The notes: generated by a model from the sequence alone, not told the origin. A stretch of 64,000 nt of DNA from Liolophura sinensis (GCF_032854445.1 NC_088297.1:8791375-8855374); one strand, 5' to 3'; positions 46,877-58,800 are shown, counted from the stretch's first letter. Made by a program: numbers and translations.

Positions 46877-46979
46877 CTTTGACTCTTGATCGTCGATAAC
46901 AGTAGATATTCAAGCCCTTAACCCTCAGAATGTTCCACAGCCTTTGCCGCTACCTCCAACAGCCCTAGGGGTCCTTATA
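46877..46979 (-). promoter_or_regulatory. Gene D promoter (TATA) and non-coding first exon
   Basis: TATAAGG at 46979-46973 (minus); the first exon ends at 46877 with GTCAAAG|GTAAGC, 102 nt from the TATA start. The intron runs to 45190. The promoter looks intact although the coding frame is broken. Confidence 0.72.
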
Positions 46980-46984
46980 TCCAC

Positions 46985-48262
46985 CTGACCATCCCTCAGC
47001 CCATAAGAGAAAAGGCAAAAAAAAAAAAAAGAATGGCCTGGAAATAGAAAAAGGCATATATAATGTTGTACATGTGTATATATAGAAACGTTTTCGTTTA
47101 AAATTGCCATGTTTTTAATTGCTTTAGTGTAATTTTACACTGTCTAGTCGCGTAGTTTTATCGTCTATTCTAGATGCGTGACAAAAATTGTGATACCTGC
47201 GTATTTATGTTCAGTAGGTCAGTGGATATAGTACTATCCACTAGGGACACGTGTACTAATGAGCCCGTGGTGAGATAGCACACAGGTGTGGTATTAATTA
47301 AACCTTGCAGGTAGGTATATCGCCGGTGAGAATTTATTCTGTGTCAAGTTACGACCCACTGACCTTAAAAATGATTTCACGAAAATACACATGGTTCGTT
47401 TAAAATTCGACTCGAGTTATGGATACCACGAGAGAAAAAAAAACGCATTAACAGTGAATTAGAATATATTTTTTTCAATACGATGCTGAACTGTTTTCTG
47501 GTCTCCAATCTTTTAAATGAAATGTGTCCAGTTTTATCGGTTGAAAATTTTTATTTGTGTTCGATGTCTGGCATTGGTCACCCGACACCACAGTCGCTGA
47601 CTTCAGAAGTGAAAAACAGAGTACGAGATGTAAAGGATATTTCACTGAGTCACCAACGCTGTGTTTCACGGGAACAAAGCCTCTCAAGTCGATTTCATGT
47701 AGATCCGGAGATTTCACCTTGAAGATTTTGTGAATGACATATACAACTTCAGGGGTTTCTGTGTTTATGAAACCGATGCTCATTATATATCTGAACCGCA
47801 TCGATTCACATTATCCTCTAAATAACTGGCTTAATTTGATCACATATCCCTAATCACTGATCAGTTCTAATCAAGGTTTGTTAATTTGTTTTCCACTAAA
47901 AATACCGAAAATTGCTTATTTCTATTTCTGCTAAAAACCCTTATAATTTCAATACCGATCGTGATGTAATCATTAGCATTTATTCCCTTAACATGGAAGG
48001 ATCGTTCATTTTAATCATTTCGCTAATGGATTCTGTAAGATGACTGACTGATTTCTACTTTTTATGTGCGTTCCACAGCAGGGTGAATAATAGAAAGTCT
48101 CATAAATGTGCTGAGTCCTTCCTCGAAGTTGACATTCGACATTTGACCTTCAACCTACGCTATACGTGGCTGTAAACAAGGCTGAGATGGAAATACAGCT
48201 TCTCTCATTGTTTTTCAATTTCAAACTGGACATAGTTTTATATGTAATACCCATGCGATTTA
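46985..48262. other. Gene-free interval
   Basis: Contains poly-A runs and a 108-codon minus-strand open frame (47801-47475) without a recognisable domain or splice context. No feature is supported. Confidence 0.5.
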
Positions 48263-49085
48263 AGTAACCTTTGAGTTACACCATACCTAAGTTGTCTTTG
48301 TATTCAGAAAGATTTAAATCACTTCTGAGTCACGCCATACCTAAGTTGTCTTTGTATTCAGAAAGATTTAAATCACTTTTGAGTCACGCCATACCTAAGT
48401 TGTCTTTGTATTCAGAAAGATTTAAATCACTTTTGAGTCACAACATACCTAAGTTGTCTTTGTATTCAGAAAGACTTAAACCACTTTTGAGTCACACCAT
48501 ACCTAAGTTTTTAAATCAATTTAAATCATTTTTGAGTCACACCATACCTAAATTGTCTTCATATTTCGGACAATTTAAATCATTTTTGAGTCACTTCATA
48601 CCTAAGTTGTCTTTGTATTCAGAAATATTTAGGCCACTTTTAAGTCACAACATACCTAAGTTGTCTTTGTATTCAGGACAATTTAAATCACTTTTGAGTC
48701 ACGCCATACCTAAGTTGTCTTTGTATTCAGAAAGATTTAAATCACTTCTGAGTCACGCCATACCTAAGTTGTCTTTGTATTCAGAAAGATTTAAATCACT
48801 TCTGAGTCACAACATACCTAAGTTGTCTTTGTATTTAGAAAGACTTAAACCACTTTTGAGTCACGCCATACCTAAGTTGTCTTTGTATTTCGGAGAATTT
48901 AAATCATTTTTGAGTCATCTCACGCCATACCGAAGTTGTCTTTGTATTCAGGATAATTTAAATCACTTTTGAGTCACGCCATACCTAAGTTGTCTTTGTA
49001 TTCAGGACAATGTAGATCTGTTTTGAGTTACGTCATCTATAAGTTGTCTTTGTATTCAGAACGATTCAAATCACTTAAAAAATCA
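48263..49085 (+). repeat. 54-bp minisatellite, about 15 units, open in one frame
   Basis: The unit contains CATACCTAAGTTGTCTTTG, TATTCAGAAAGATTTAAATC and ACTTTTGAGTCAC. Since 54 is a multiple of three, a 234-codon frame stays open (18-residue repeat IPKLSLYSERFKSLLSH with A, N, T or F first). It has no ATG start in frame and is broken at about 48918 by a length change. Differences between units fall at all codon positions, so I see no sign of selection on a protein. Confidence 0.9.
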
Positions 49086-49920
49086 AGCACACTCGGAATC
49101 AAACGTGCACATGTTCAATCTAAGCACAGCCCAAAAGGTACCAGTCTTGAAACAAGCTACATACGCGTACCTTTCTCGACCGTTCCTTTTGATGTGTAAG
49201 GCATCATGGCAGTAAATTCGCCCATGCGTGAAAAAGGGCTATTTCGAGAAAACAAATCGAAGGTACAGCTGTAAATAAACTCATCAAGTCGAAAGAATTT
49301 TAGAAACATTTGTTTCAGGCCATGTTAACAACGTGTTGGGTAATTTAAAACCGTCCAACAATAGACCCATTGTCTAGCTTGCAGGTGGTTTTGGCATCCG
49401 ACGGACAGTAAAGCGTGAAGAAGGCGTAAGACCGTAAAAAAACATCCCTTGTCCGTTAACTCTTTACGACAGGTAAATCTCATGTCGCCTTCAAATGTCA
49501 ATGTCATCTGGACCTCAGTGTCAGCTGGTCTGCTGATTTAAAATGTTTTATGGTCCAAACAATTTTTGCAATTCAGCACAACACACTTCGTGTTTTGTAT
49601 AAACACTGAGTGAATGAATTATGATGGCTACAGTGACGTTATTTCAGATGTTTTAAATGTAAATGAGGTACCGTGATTAAAAAAAATGTACATTATTGGT
49701 CTGCTGTTGGTTTATCTCTTTCATATTCAGGTAGTTACTAAACTTAATCCGACATTAAAATGCGCTGCTTGTTTATTATCATTTTTATGTCAGGCAATCG
49801 CTATCGCCTCCATTTATACACAAATTCAGTTGAACGAAGATTGATCCACTCTTTCAATATAAAAAAAAAATTCAAATTCATTCATCGCTTTCAGCTTTAG
49901 GGAACAGATGTGATACCTTA

Positions 49921-50645
49921 CCCAATCATACCTACATCAGCCCACCAGACGTGACACCCGACCCATTATGCTGACACCTGCCTACCAGAGGTGACACCTC
50001 ACCCATTATGCTGACAACAGCCCACCAGATGTGACACCCCAACCAGTCACAATATGCTGACACTAGCCCACCATACATGACACCCCCACCCATTATGCTG
50101 ACACCAGCCTGCCAGAGGTGACACCCTACCCATTCACAATATGCTGACCCTAGCCTACCAGACGTGACATCCCACCCATTATGCTGACACCAGCCCACCA
50201 GACGTGACACCCCACCCATTATGCTGACACCAGTCCAACAAGATGTCACACGTCACCCAGTCACAGTATGCCGATACCAGCCCACCAGACGTGACACCCT
50301 CACCCATTATGCTGACAACAGCCCACCAGACGTGACACCCCAACCAGTCACAATATGCTGACACTAGCCCACCATACGTGACACCCCCGCCTATTATGCT
50401 GACACCAGCCTACCAGAGGTGACACCCTACCCATTCACAATATGCTGACACTAGCCTACCAGACGTGACACCCCCACCCATTATGCTGACACCAGTCCAA
50501 CAAGACGTCACACGTCACCCAGTCACAGTATGCCGATACCAGCCCACCAGACGTGACCCCCCTCCTGTCACACTATGCCAGTAAAATCCCAGCAGATGTC
50601 ACACCTCACAGTCACAGTATGCACCAGCCAACCAGAAGTGACACC
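49921..50645. repeat. Tandem array of about 40-bp units derived from SINE3
   Basis: Two alternating unit types: one with CACCCATTATGCTGACACC, the other with CAACCAGTCACAATATGCTG, each joined to CAGCCCACCAGACGTGACACC. The same words occur once inside the SINE3 body at 22.4 kb. Blocks near 50005-50190 and 50304-50490 repeat in the same order, about 299 bp apart (higher-order repeat). Confidence 0.9.
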
Positions 50646-51111
50646 TCACTTCATCGCTATACATCGCTATACAAACTGTGAATGTAGATCTAGCACACAT
50701 TTTGATGTCATCGGTCAATGTGAAAATTCAGTGAATTGTATCTACATTTGTTTTGATAACAGACATAGCAACGTCTGTAGCAAAACTTGTAATTGGCTAC
50801 AGATGACCTTTTAACACGCGATGTCCAGTTTGTTTTCTAGCTCTGTAAGTCACTCTGCTGGTCTATCGGTGGGTCAGATGTTTCACTCCCTGTCTTTAAA
50901 AATGAGCCATTCACTTAACGACAGCAGTTTTTTGTGCGACGTCACAGCCATTGCGTTTTTGCAATTGTTCAAAATATACAGATTAAGTTATCAATTTAAC
51001 TACACCCTATCCATTGAGAAGACAAAGCATCTATATTACCGACTTTACAGAAACAGCGCTTGAATGTAAAGGTACATACGCCTACATGTACGGAAACATC
51101 TCAGTATTTAG

Positions 51112-51310
51112 TTGATTTATTTGATTGGTGCTTAACGCCGAAATCAAGAATATTTTATTCTTTTGAACGACGGCGGTCAGCATTATGGTAGGAGGAAGCC
51201 GAGCAGAGCCAGAGGGAAACCCACGACCATAAACCGTAGGTTGCTGCAAGACCTTTCCACTTACAACCAGAGAGGAAGCCAGCATGAGCTGCACTTGAAC
51301 TCACAGCGTA
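51112..51310 (-). mobile_element. SINE1 copy
   Basis: TTATTTGATTGGTGCTTAAC, GTAGGAGGAAGCCGAGCAG, GGACTT-like B box (CTGCACTTGAACTCACAGCG). Confidence 0.88.
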
Positions 51311-52440
51311 GCATCTCCACACTTCAGTCGCCTAAAGCGTGTTAGAACCGTGTATATTTGTCCATCTGAATTAGGTCGCCGCGGTGAATATATGAACAGT
51401 TACGATCAAAGCCCAACCATAGATACATCTTTCGATTATCCACAACTTATTTACCAGCATTATTGAAAATTTTTGAAAGTTTCTCTTTGCATGAAGGCGT
51501 CTAAATTTCGTTCTTCGTGTACTTATAGTTGAATGCCGGGTTACAAATATCTGTATTGAGGCCTATGGACTCATTTAAGAGTCGATTAGCCTTGGCCAAT
51601 GAGGTTTCATGTTTGAATCCAGTCCCCGCTGGTTTGGCTACATCTGCAAAGCCAGGAGGTTTGATGGCATAATGTCACGAAGCGATGGTATGATGCTAGC
51701 ACCTATAACAATAGTCATGGCATTAAATGACCATCAAATAGAAACAATCCATGTTCAAAAAAATAATTTATTTTCCACCTTTATTTCTAAATTATCTGTC
51801 ATGTGCATCTGTATCGCGTACGCCAGTCATGCGTGGTTGAAATTTCTGAACCATTCTTACGCTTACTTTTCACAGTGCTTAAACAGCTGAGTCCAGAGGT
51901 AAAAATTAGAAAAAAAATGCTTACATCAAGAAATGAAAATAAAACACCGCAAACAATTCCGCTGGTCGGATTCCTGGTTTAATTGTTCTATGACAAAAGC
52001 CGGTGTCATTCCTACAACTGCATATAGGCCCATTAATTTTGCTATCACCAGTGAAGATCAACCTCCTGTTGTAAAATGGAATGCCCCTATTGTCTTATAA
52101 TTTACACATTTGCTACCTGTAATTTTAGAATACAGGTACAAAGTAAACAAAAGAGAAATAATCAATCTGTACCTATACCTACTCGGTACTTCTTTTGAAG
52201 TTTAATTTGATATATCAATGGCGATGTTGTAAGATAATCCACGGGTGTAAGCTTATTGTTTTACGGAATAGACAAATCTTGCTGTGCTATTTTAGGGTAT
52301 GGCTGTCACGACAGAGGCGTCGTTAGAAACCCAGACTCCTTCTTTTCCAGATTCATTCTGCCTCTCTATTAGACTTCATCATTTTTAACGATGACTCATC
52401 CGTTCACGGTTTGGCAACCACGTGACATTTTTCGTCCGGG
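51311..52440. other. Intergenic before gene E
   Basis: A SINE4-type fragment (about 51560-51720, GTTTGAATCCAGTCCCCGC) and AT-rich single-copy DNA. GCAACCACGTGACATTTTTC lies just upstream of the gene E TATA box and contains a CACGTG E-box. Confidence 0.55.
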
Positions 52441-52544
52441 TATAAAAATTAGCGCCTGAGCGCCTGACGCGCGCATAGCTTTCCTGATTCCACTCGCAGA
52501 AGAGCGCCATATAGATTAGGAATTACACCTCCTAAACGTTGACG
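52441..52544 (+). promoter_or_regulatory. Gene E promoter (TATA) and non-coding first exon
   Basis: TATAAAA at 52441-52447 follows GTCCGGG. The first exon ends at 52544 (GACG|GTAAGT), exactly 103 nt from the TATA start. CGGGTATAAAA recalls gene C (CCCGGGTGTATAAAA). Intron 52545-54433. Confidence 0.78.
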
Positions 52545-53174
52545 GTAAGTCAAAATAAATTTATCTGTTTAGCTTTTCATTTTTTTTATACCAATGGCCT
52601 TGTAAACATCATTGGCTGCATAGTTTAATGTTTGATAGAAATATACTTATGTTTTAGTGTCGCAGAGGTATTTTTTTGTCATATTTGTATGAAAATATAC
52701 CATTTTGAAGTTTGACAAGTATTCAGCTATGAATATAAGAATTCAAGTCACTGGTTTCTTATGTGTAAATCGACTCAAAATGCATTAATAATATAAAGCA
52801 ACTCTTGTTTCACTTGTTTGCGTCCAATTGAATCATTTTTCCAGAAAGTCAAAAATTCACAAATATCATCGAACTGATTATTCATATTTAGTTAGTCTCC
52901 ACTGAAACAGAGGTTTCATTCGGCTGTGACAAATTTTCTGTCAACATATTCTGAGTTACTCAAAATCCTTGCCACAGAGATAATAAGAAAAGTGTCAAAC
53001 ACGGCTTAGGACGATAATTTAATAATGAAATTTCAAATGAATTAAACATAGAAAATTATCAAGCAGCCAATTTTTCAATTGCATATGTATTGATATTAGG
53101 TATGCTATTAATGAATAAAAAAAAGTCAATAAGTAGAACTCCTTGTCAAATTAAATTCTTAAAACGCTTAAAAC

Positions 53175-53355
53175 GCTTGTTAAAAACATCGACAAATAAT
53201 AAACTCAGTATAACATCTGTGTAAATAATGTCTATAAATGAATTAAAAGGTTATTCATCGGAAACCCTTTAAGGTCTTGTTAAAACATCAACAAATAATG
53301 AATAAAGTCTAGTTTTTGTATAAATAATGCTTATATTTGAAAAACAAAATGATGT
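53175..53355 (+). repeat. About 95-bp tandem duplication in gene E 5' UTR intron
   Basis: TGTTAAAAACATCGACAAAT and TGTTAAAACATCAACAAAT begin two related AT-rich segments. Each contains a TGTATAAATAATG- or TGTGTAAATAATG-like word. Confidence 0.55.
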
Positions 53356-53794
53356 TCATGGTAATTTATTATAAAAAATACAATGTTGTACTTAGTACGT
53401 ATCGTCTATATTAAATACGGCGATGCACATGTAAAAGTGCGTAGACACGGATGGGTATGTCTTTTCAGTCTATTTTTCGAGTGCACAATAATATACGTGA
53501 TAATATTTTTGATTCTGAATGACATTTAATACATGCAGACCCTATTTATTCTTTTGATTGATGTTGGTTCTTGATTCAGTATTTTTCGAAACAGGTATCT
53601 TTGGGTGTCCGAGACCTGTTTAAAATGCATGGTGTCTTCAAGGCCATTTTGTGGTCAATACGTTGTCTATATAGCGGATTCTGATTTATTCATCTATTAT
53701 ATTGTCGTCTATCCTCATACACAAGACTTTTCACTTATGCGATGGCGGTAAGTTATATGGGTGGAGAAAATCTGAGTGCTCTTGGTAAACCACC

Positions 53795-54000
53795 GACCAG
53801 TGTGCCGCATTGACCGAGGAACCTCTCACCAATGCGTTCGCTGTGAGTTCAAGTCTGCGGCAGTAAGTGAGAAGGTCTGCTAGCAACCTGGGCATGGTCG
53901 TGTGTTTCCTCCCACCACAACGCTGGCAGCCTTTGTATAAGTGAGATATTCTTGACTACGCGTAAAACACCAATCAAATAAATAAATAAATAAATAAATT
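53795..54000 (+). mobile_element. SINE1 in gene E 5' UTR intron
   Basis: CCTCTCACCAATGCGTTCGC through TTGACTACGCGTAAAACACC and (AAAT)n. Followed directly by the second copy of the shared flank. Confidence 0.85.
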
Positions 54001-54002
54001 GA

Positions 54003-54136
54003 AAAGTGTTAACATAAAATTCCTACTTTCACGAATATCTCAGAAATAAGTAACATAAAGTATGTTTTTGTGTACCACCTAAAATATGAACACAGTCAAC
54101 TATAATGTCAATTTGTCATCATTTATTCCCAGAAAT
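54003..54136 (+). repeat. SINE-linked duplicated flank, copy 2
   Basis: Matches 43730-43861 nearly base for base, including AAATATGAACACAGTCAAC. Confidence 0.85.
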
Positions 54137-54444
54137 AAAATAACTGAATAAATAAATAAGCAACCGACCTTCGACAAGTTACTGACGATCCGTTCACGTG
54201 TAACATATACCATATCCATGGACGACAATGCCCTTTAACGTGAGACGGTGAACATGGCCCAAATGAGCGTGGTCGGTCGATTTTTGTCACCAAGACTCAT
54301 CGACAACTGCGCAGTCTGACTCTGTAGCCAAGGACATATTCTATGACTTTTTCATGTATATAATGATTCAAACCATATCACCGAATTATCAAAATACAAG
54401 CAATTACATATATCCATTTTTTTTCTTTTGCAGATATAAACACG

Positions 54445-56748
54445 ATGGCAACAAAGCTGGTGCTTGGTATTTTCCTGCTGGTCGCCATTTTCAGCGTGTG
54501 TACCATGGCGTGTATCCTTTCTTAAATTCCTAGTTAATTGTTATTTATTTTCTTTTTTAATTTATGTGTAAGGTAATGTACATACAGGTGTCACGATATT
54601 AAATATATGCAAACTGCACGAATCTAATTTCAAAACTACAAATTATAATGATGTATATTTCTAAAAACGCAGGAAAATAAAACCGTGAAAGCTGCATACC
54701 CATTGTTGTTTCAAGCTCAAGATAACGTCAATTTTTTTCTCAAGTAGATTGTACATATTGATTTCATGTACACCAAGACACAAAGGGCTGGCTGTGCAAA
54801 AATCACTGTTGGTTACCTCACAATGGCCAGTATTTAAAGGAGAAGAAAATATTAAAAATGATGCCAAAATCAGACGAAAGAGCGTAAAAACTTATTTACA
54901 AATATGGTCTTTAATATTTTTTTTCGAATTTTTCTTTCAGGAGAAAAAAGTATTTAAAAAGATTTTTGTGTGGTAGGTATCTGGGGCCACTTCTCGTTAT
55001 ATATCGTCTTTGTATAATAATGCTATATATATATGGATATCAGTTTATTTCAATGTAAATTTGATGTTTATATCCATAGACATCAATTTAAAGCGAATTA
55101 TGATAATAATTTATCAATACATTAAAATATAAATATGATGAAAATCCAGGTTGAACACATTTGTTACCTGAAAAGACCAAATTCTAGTGCAGATGTCTAT
55201 TAAACATGTGTTAAATCCTCATTTACGCAATTATTATGCAAAGACAATACATACCAAGAAGTGGGCCCAAATACCCACCAGACAAAAATTATTTTCAAGA
55301 GTTTTTTTCTCTGTAAAGATCGATCGAAAAAAAAAATATTGAAGACGTTTACAACTTTTTGCGTTCTGTCATCTGACCTTTATGTATTTTTTTTATTTTT
55401 TCTCCACCTTTAAGCTAAAATGACCTCAACTTTCACACTTAAAGTACAATATTCCATTCAATCCTCTCCGGCCGCATGTGGGAAGGTCTGCAACAATGGA
55501 TGGTCGTGACCTTCCCCCGGGCTCTACCCGGTTTCCGCCCATCATAATGCTGGCCTCCGCAGTATAAGTGAAATATTCTTGATTACGGGCTAAAACACCA
55601 AGTATATCATTAAATTCAACTCAAAACTGTCTCTTAACTGCACAAATGTTTGATTACGACGTTAAACTCAATCAAATCAAATCAAAATTGCACAAAGTCT
55701 AATTCGTGATCGTAACTTAGTCTGCATGACTTGAGACATTCACATTCCTAACCCACAGATTGTGCTATAGACCACGAATCTGCTATGCAAATTGTGAAAG
55801 AGAGGACATCAAAAGAACCAATCATATGGAGAGTTTAAAGGTCCGGACTTTGTTGCGGGATGAGAGTAGGAGCGCTTGTAATCTCTTCGTGGGGGGCCTC
55901 CGTGGCTCAGTTGGTTAGCGCCCTAGCGCAGCGCAATGACCCAGGAGTCTCTCTTCGTTTCGGAGATAGTCTCTGGGCTGCTCTCATCTCTGAAGATTCT
56001 ACACCCGCTCGAATGTTATGTTTCTTGGTGTCGATTTGGTTCGGAACGCCTGAGACACAGACCAAAACACACACGTAAATACAAACCAAAACCTATAAGT
56101 ATATACATGTATATTAAATGCAAGTGCACTTGATTTAGGATCCTATCCAGCTTAGCCAGTTTGTTAACTTATGTTTCTATGTTACTGAAGTGACCACCAG
56201 TTTTGATGGAATCCGACGGCAAAAGATTAAAATGAAAGAATAAATGAATGAGGTCTGCATTTTCGTACACTTTTGACGATGCGATATGCTATGTGGAGGA
56301 AAGGATATTGCCGAAACAAAAGTGGTAATTCTAGACCAGTGACGTCTGATAAAAAGCAAGTAACATCACTTTTACCTAATTCTACTTCAGTCATGGTGGT
56401 TAGGAGGTGGAATTTGCTAGGTCTGCTAAACTGACGAGGGGCCGGATTTTTATCGGTTACATATGACCAATTACCAACACAGTCGTAGTAACTCTGGCTT
56501 TACACCTTATACTGTAGGTCCTTTTATACTTCCACCTTTACCGCTTTAAATCGCATTAAATATTGTAAAATGTCAAATAATCCTTGACCTTGCCCCCAGA
56601 CCGATGTGGAGATCCCATGAACCCGGGTGTCTGTTGCTCCCCATGGGACTGTCGCTGGCCGCTGGATGAGACCACTGAGCATTGCGAGTGGTACGGTGGG
56701 GTATGCTGCGCGGAGGGATATTGCGCCGAAGGAATGGACTATAAATAG
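54445..56748 (+). CDS. Gene E: short secreted 8-Cys peptide precursor
   Basis: Coding exons are 54445-54511 and 56600-56748, giving 71 residues. The acceptor TTTTGCAG lies 11 nt before the ATG. Exon 2 is only a signal peptide (TKLVLGIFLLVAIFSVCTMA). The rest is a bare module starting near YRCGDPMNPGVCC, with spacing C-x8-CC-x4-C-x10-C-x6-CC-x4-C and a short acidic tail (AEGMDYK). It lacks the low-complexity region of A-D and the polybasic site. The intron is U12-type, phase 1. A poly(A) signal AATAAA lies at 57041. The mature part, about 49 residues, is acidic rather than cationic and Trp-containing. It could be a small disulfide-rich defence, signalling or inhibitor peptide, or the ancestral form of the module; nothing here decides. 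Confidence 0.8.
55465..55606 (+). mobile_element. SINE1, 5'-truncated, in gene E U12 intron
   Basis: CTCTCCGGCCGCATGTGGG through CTTGATTACGGGCTAAAACA. Confidence 0.85.
55893..55957 (+). mobile_element. SINE1 head-only fragment in gene E U12 intron
   Basis: GGCCTCCGTGGCTCAGTTGG to GACCCAGGAGTCTCTC, with nothing of the core or tail. A 3'-truncated SINE is unusual for target-primed retroposition. Confidence 0.85.
56322..56525 (+). repeat. Unclassified dispersed repeat, copy 5 (in gene E U12 intron)
   Basis: GGTAATTCTAGACCAGTGAC, TTTACCTAATTCTACTTC and GCTTTACACCTTATACTGTAG match copies 2-4. It ends 75 nt before the cysteine exon. Confidence 0.65.
56600..56748 (+). CDS. Gene E last exon: eight-cysteine module (compact variant)
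   Basis: 49 codons after a split Tyr codon. Three inter-cysteine loops are shorter than in A-C (4, 10 and 6 instead of 5, 12 and 8). First loop (8) and last loop (4) are unchanged. Confidence 0.82.
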
Positions 56749-57119
56749 TTCGGTTCTACGGAAACGGCCGAAGGGAATCTCGAGCTTAGCCGGCCTAACC
56801 CGAAAATCATCACGGAGGAAGAGAAGACATCCCATAATATTTTCACATACATCTATGAATAGTTATGCAGTCGGCAGTGCTGTAAAGTAATAATGTACAC
56901 TATACGCAGATTAGAGCTGAAACCAACTACAGCGGGCAAATCCCATCTGGTACTGAGAAAGTGATCAGCAGAGAGAGAGGCGGAAAGCTATCTATGGAAT
57001 CTTAACCTTCATGTATATCTGGGATAAAAATACTCATTCAAATAAAGTCAAAAGCGTTCACATCTTGTCAGTCTTATAATTGTACAATCATAATTGCCTT
57101 GGGCAGTGAATTAGCGGAT

Positions 57120-57500
57120 TCCTATAGCTTTCTGTTGTCATGGCGCATCAGTAAGAGAACACTTATCTCCCACCAATATGGGGTTCATGTCTGTACGTCA
57201 TGAGTGGGAAAGTTTGCCAGTAATTTGCCGATAGTCGATGGTTTACGCTGGGCACTCCAGTTTCTATGTCTTGTTTTTGTTGAAGATTACGTGTATTTCA
57301 CCAATATGGTGTGCATATCTGTCGCCACACAATTAAGTGGAAAATTTTGTCAGTAATTTGCTAAAGTTTTGTGGTTGTTCTCTGAAACTCAGGTTTCATC
57401 CACCCATAAAGCTGACCGCTATCGTTTAAGAGAAAACTCACTGAGTTCAGGGTTAGACAACAATCAGCTTAATCAGTGAGTCAATTAATCAATCAATAAA
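57120..57500. mobile_element. Diverged SINE-like element with internal duplication
   Basis: CACCAATATGGGGTTCATGTC and CACCAATATGGTGTGCATATC head two related blocks (57173 and 57298), each with a GTCAGTAATTTGC-like word. SINE1-like core order is faint. Confidence 0.4.
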
Positions 57501-57760
57501 ACTTTTTGAATCCGTGATATCGCGGCCTCTACGATGGCTTGCCAGCGATCATATATCCATACCGGTTTCCTGGAAGAACACTGCCCTAGATACCAGACCT
57601 GACGTCACCACCTAACCACACGAAACCGACAGGGGTGTGACCCGTACTGGATCTTTCCCGCTAGTTTGAGTGTGAAAGGAAGTTAATCAACGCCGTTAAA
57701 TTCAAAGTCATAGAGATGGCCTGACCGGGATTTGAACCCGCTTCTCCACTACTACCAAAA
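57500..57760 (-). mobile_element. tRNA-headed SINE-like element (sixth type)
   Basis: On the minus strand GCGGGTTCAAATCCCGGTCA is a perfect B-box-type tRNA segment near the right end. The body contains CCGTACTGG- and GACGTCACC-like words (plus sense) not shared with SINE1 or SINE2. Confidence 0.5.
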
Positions 57761-58276
57761 ACTTTTACAACCCATACACCTGGCTTTTTTTTTTCACCTT
57801 TCTTTGCTGTCTTTCAAAACGAAACATTTAGATAAACATCATCACAAGGACAATGAAAAACAGTATGCCAAAATATATGAGCCAATATTTAGTTTTTATC
57901 TAGAAAGGTGTACATGTAAGTTTATAATATACGTTTTACAGTGAACTCCGATATCATAGTTTAGCGATGACATCGAACAACAATGGCGGGCTCTGGTGAT
58001 TAAGGAAAATAACAGTTTAGAACACAACTAGCATCATCATGTACATATAGGCTGCTGTAAACTATACCTAAAAGTACTTTCACTCATATGTTTATTTAAC
58101 TTTCTAAAATAAAATTAAATGCATTCAAAGCTTGGAATTCTGTACGTAGACTATGGCTTTCATTTACTGCAAGATGCTTGTATTCCACGCCAGGGCACAC
58201 GAGGTGTTAGTTCAATCCCACATTCAGACAGGAAATCCTTAGCCTTCAATTTTTTTCTCAGCTAAGGCTTTTGGTA

Positions 58277-58413
58277 ATATTTATTTATTTATTTGATTGG
58301 TGTTTTACGCCGTACTCATGAATATTTCACTTATACGACTGCGCCCAGCATTATGGTGGGTGGAAACCGGACAGAGCCCAGGGGAAACCCACGACCATCC
58401 GCAGGTTGCTGGT
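58277..58413 (-). mobile_element. SINE1, tail half
   Basis: TTTATTTATTTGATTGGTG, TTTTACGCCGTACTCATG, to CCATCCGCAGGTTGCTGG. Confidence 0.88.
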
Positions 58414-58734
58414 TTTTGGTAATAAAAAGCAGTGAACAGAGTCTAAGGCATTTATTTGGGCGTCCTTTAGTGTTTCACCAATATCACACACCCAATGCGT
58501 GCACTCTTCAGCCGAAAATTTGCATATCACACATGTGAAAGTCTTTCCGTTATGCTTACCAAATGTCGAATCGGGCGAAATGGATAACTGACGAAACTGG
58601 GAAACGCTTAAACAATATGAGGAAATACATATAACGTTATGATGCTTTCGTTATAACGTTTTGGCGTTATGGCTATCGGGCATTCATCGCTTTGTTCTAG
58701 TTAACAGGGACATGGTGAGCGGCTTCTACTGTGT

Positions 58735-58800
58735 AACCCGTCACGATATGGCCGAAATATTGGCGATGTGGCGTTAAGCCATAATCATTCATTCACTCTA
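58735..58800 (+). mobile_element. SINE tail fragment of another family
   Basis: ATGGCCGAAATATTGGCGATG then TGGCGTTAAGCCATAATC and CATTCATTCACTC form a tail of the general type seen on several molluscan SINEs. Confidence 0.45.

Larger units (their letters stand above)
54512..56599 (+). other. U12-type intron of gene E
   Basis: Donor T|GTATCCTTTC at 54512. Branch site TCCTTGAC (56581-56588) has its adenosine 12 nt before the CAG acceptor at 56599. 2088 nt, phase 1. Confidence 0.88.

Noticed and set aside
47475-47801. 108-codon minus-strand open frame
   Set aside because: No recognisable domain and no supporting signals; a single such frame is within chance for AT-rich DNA.
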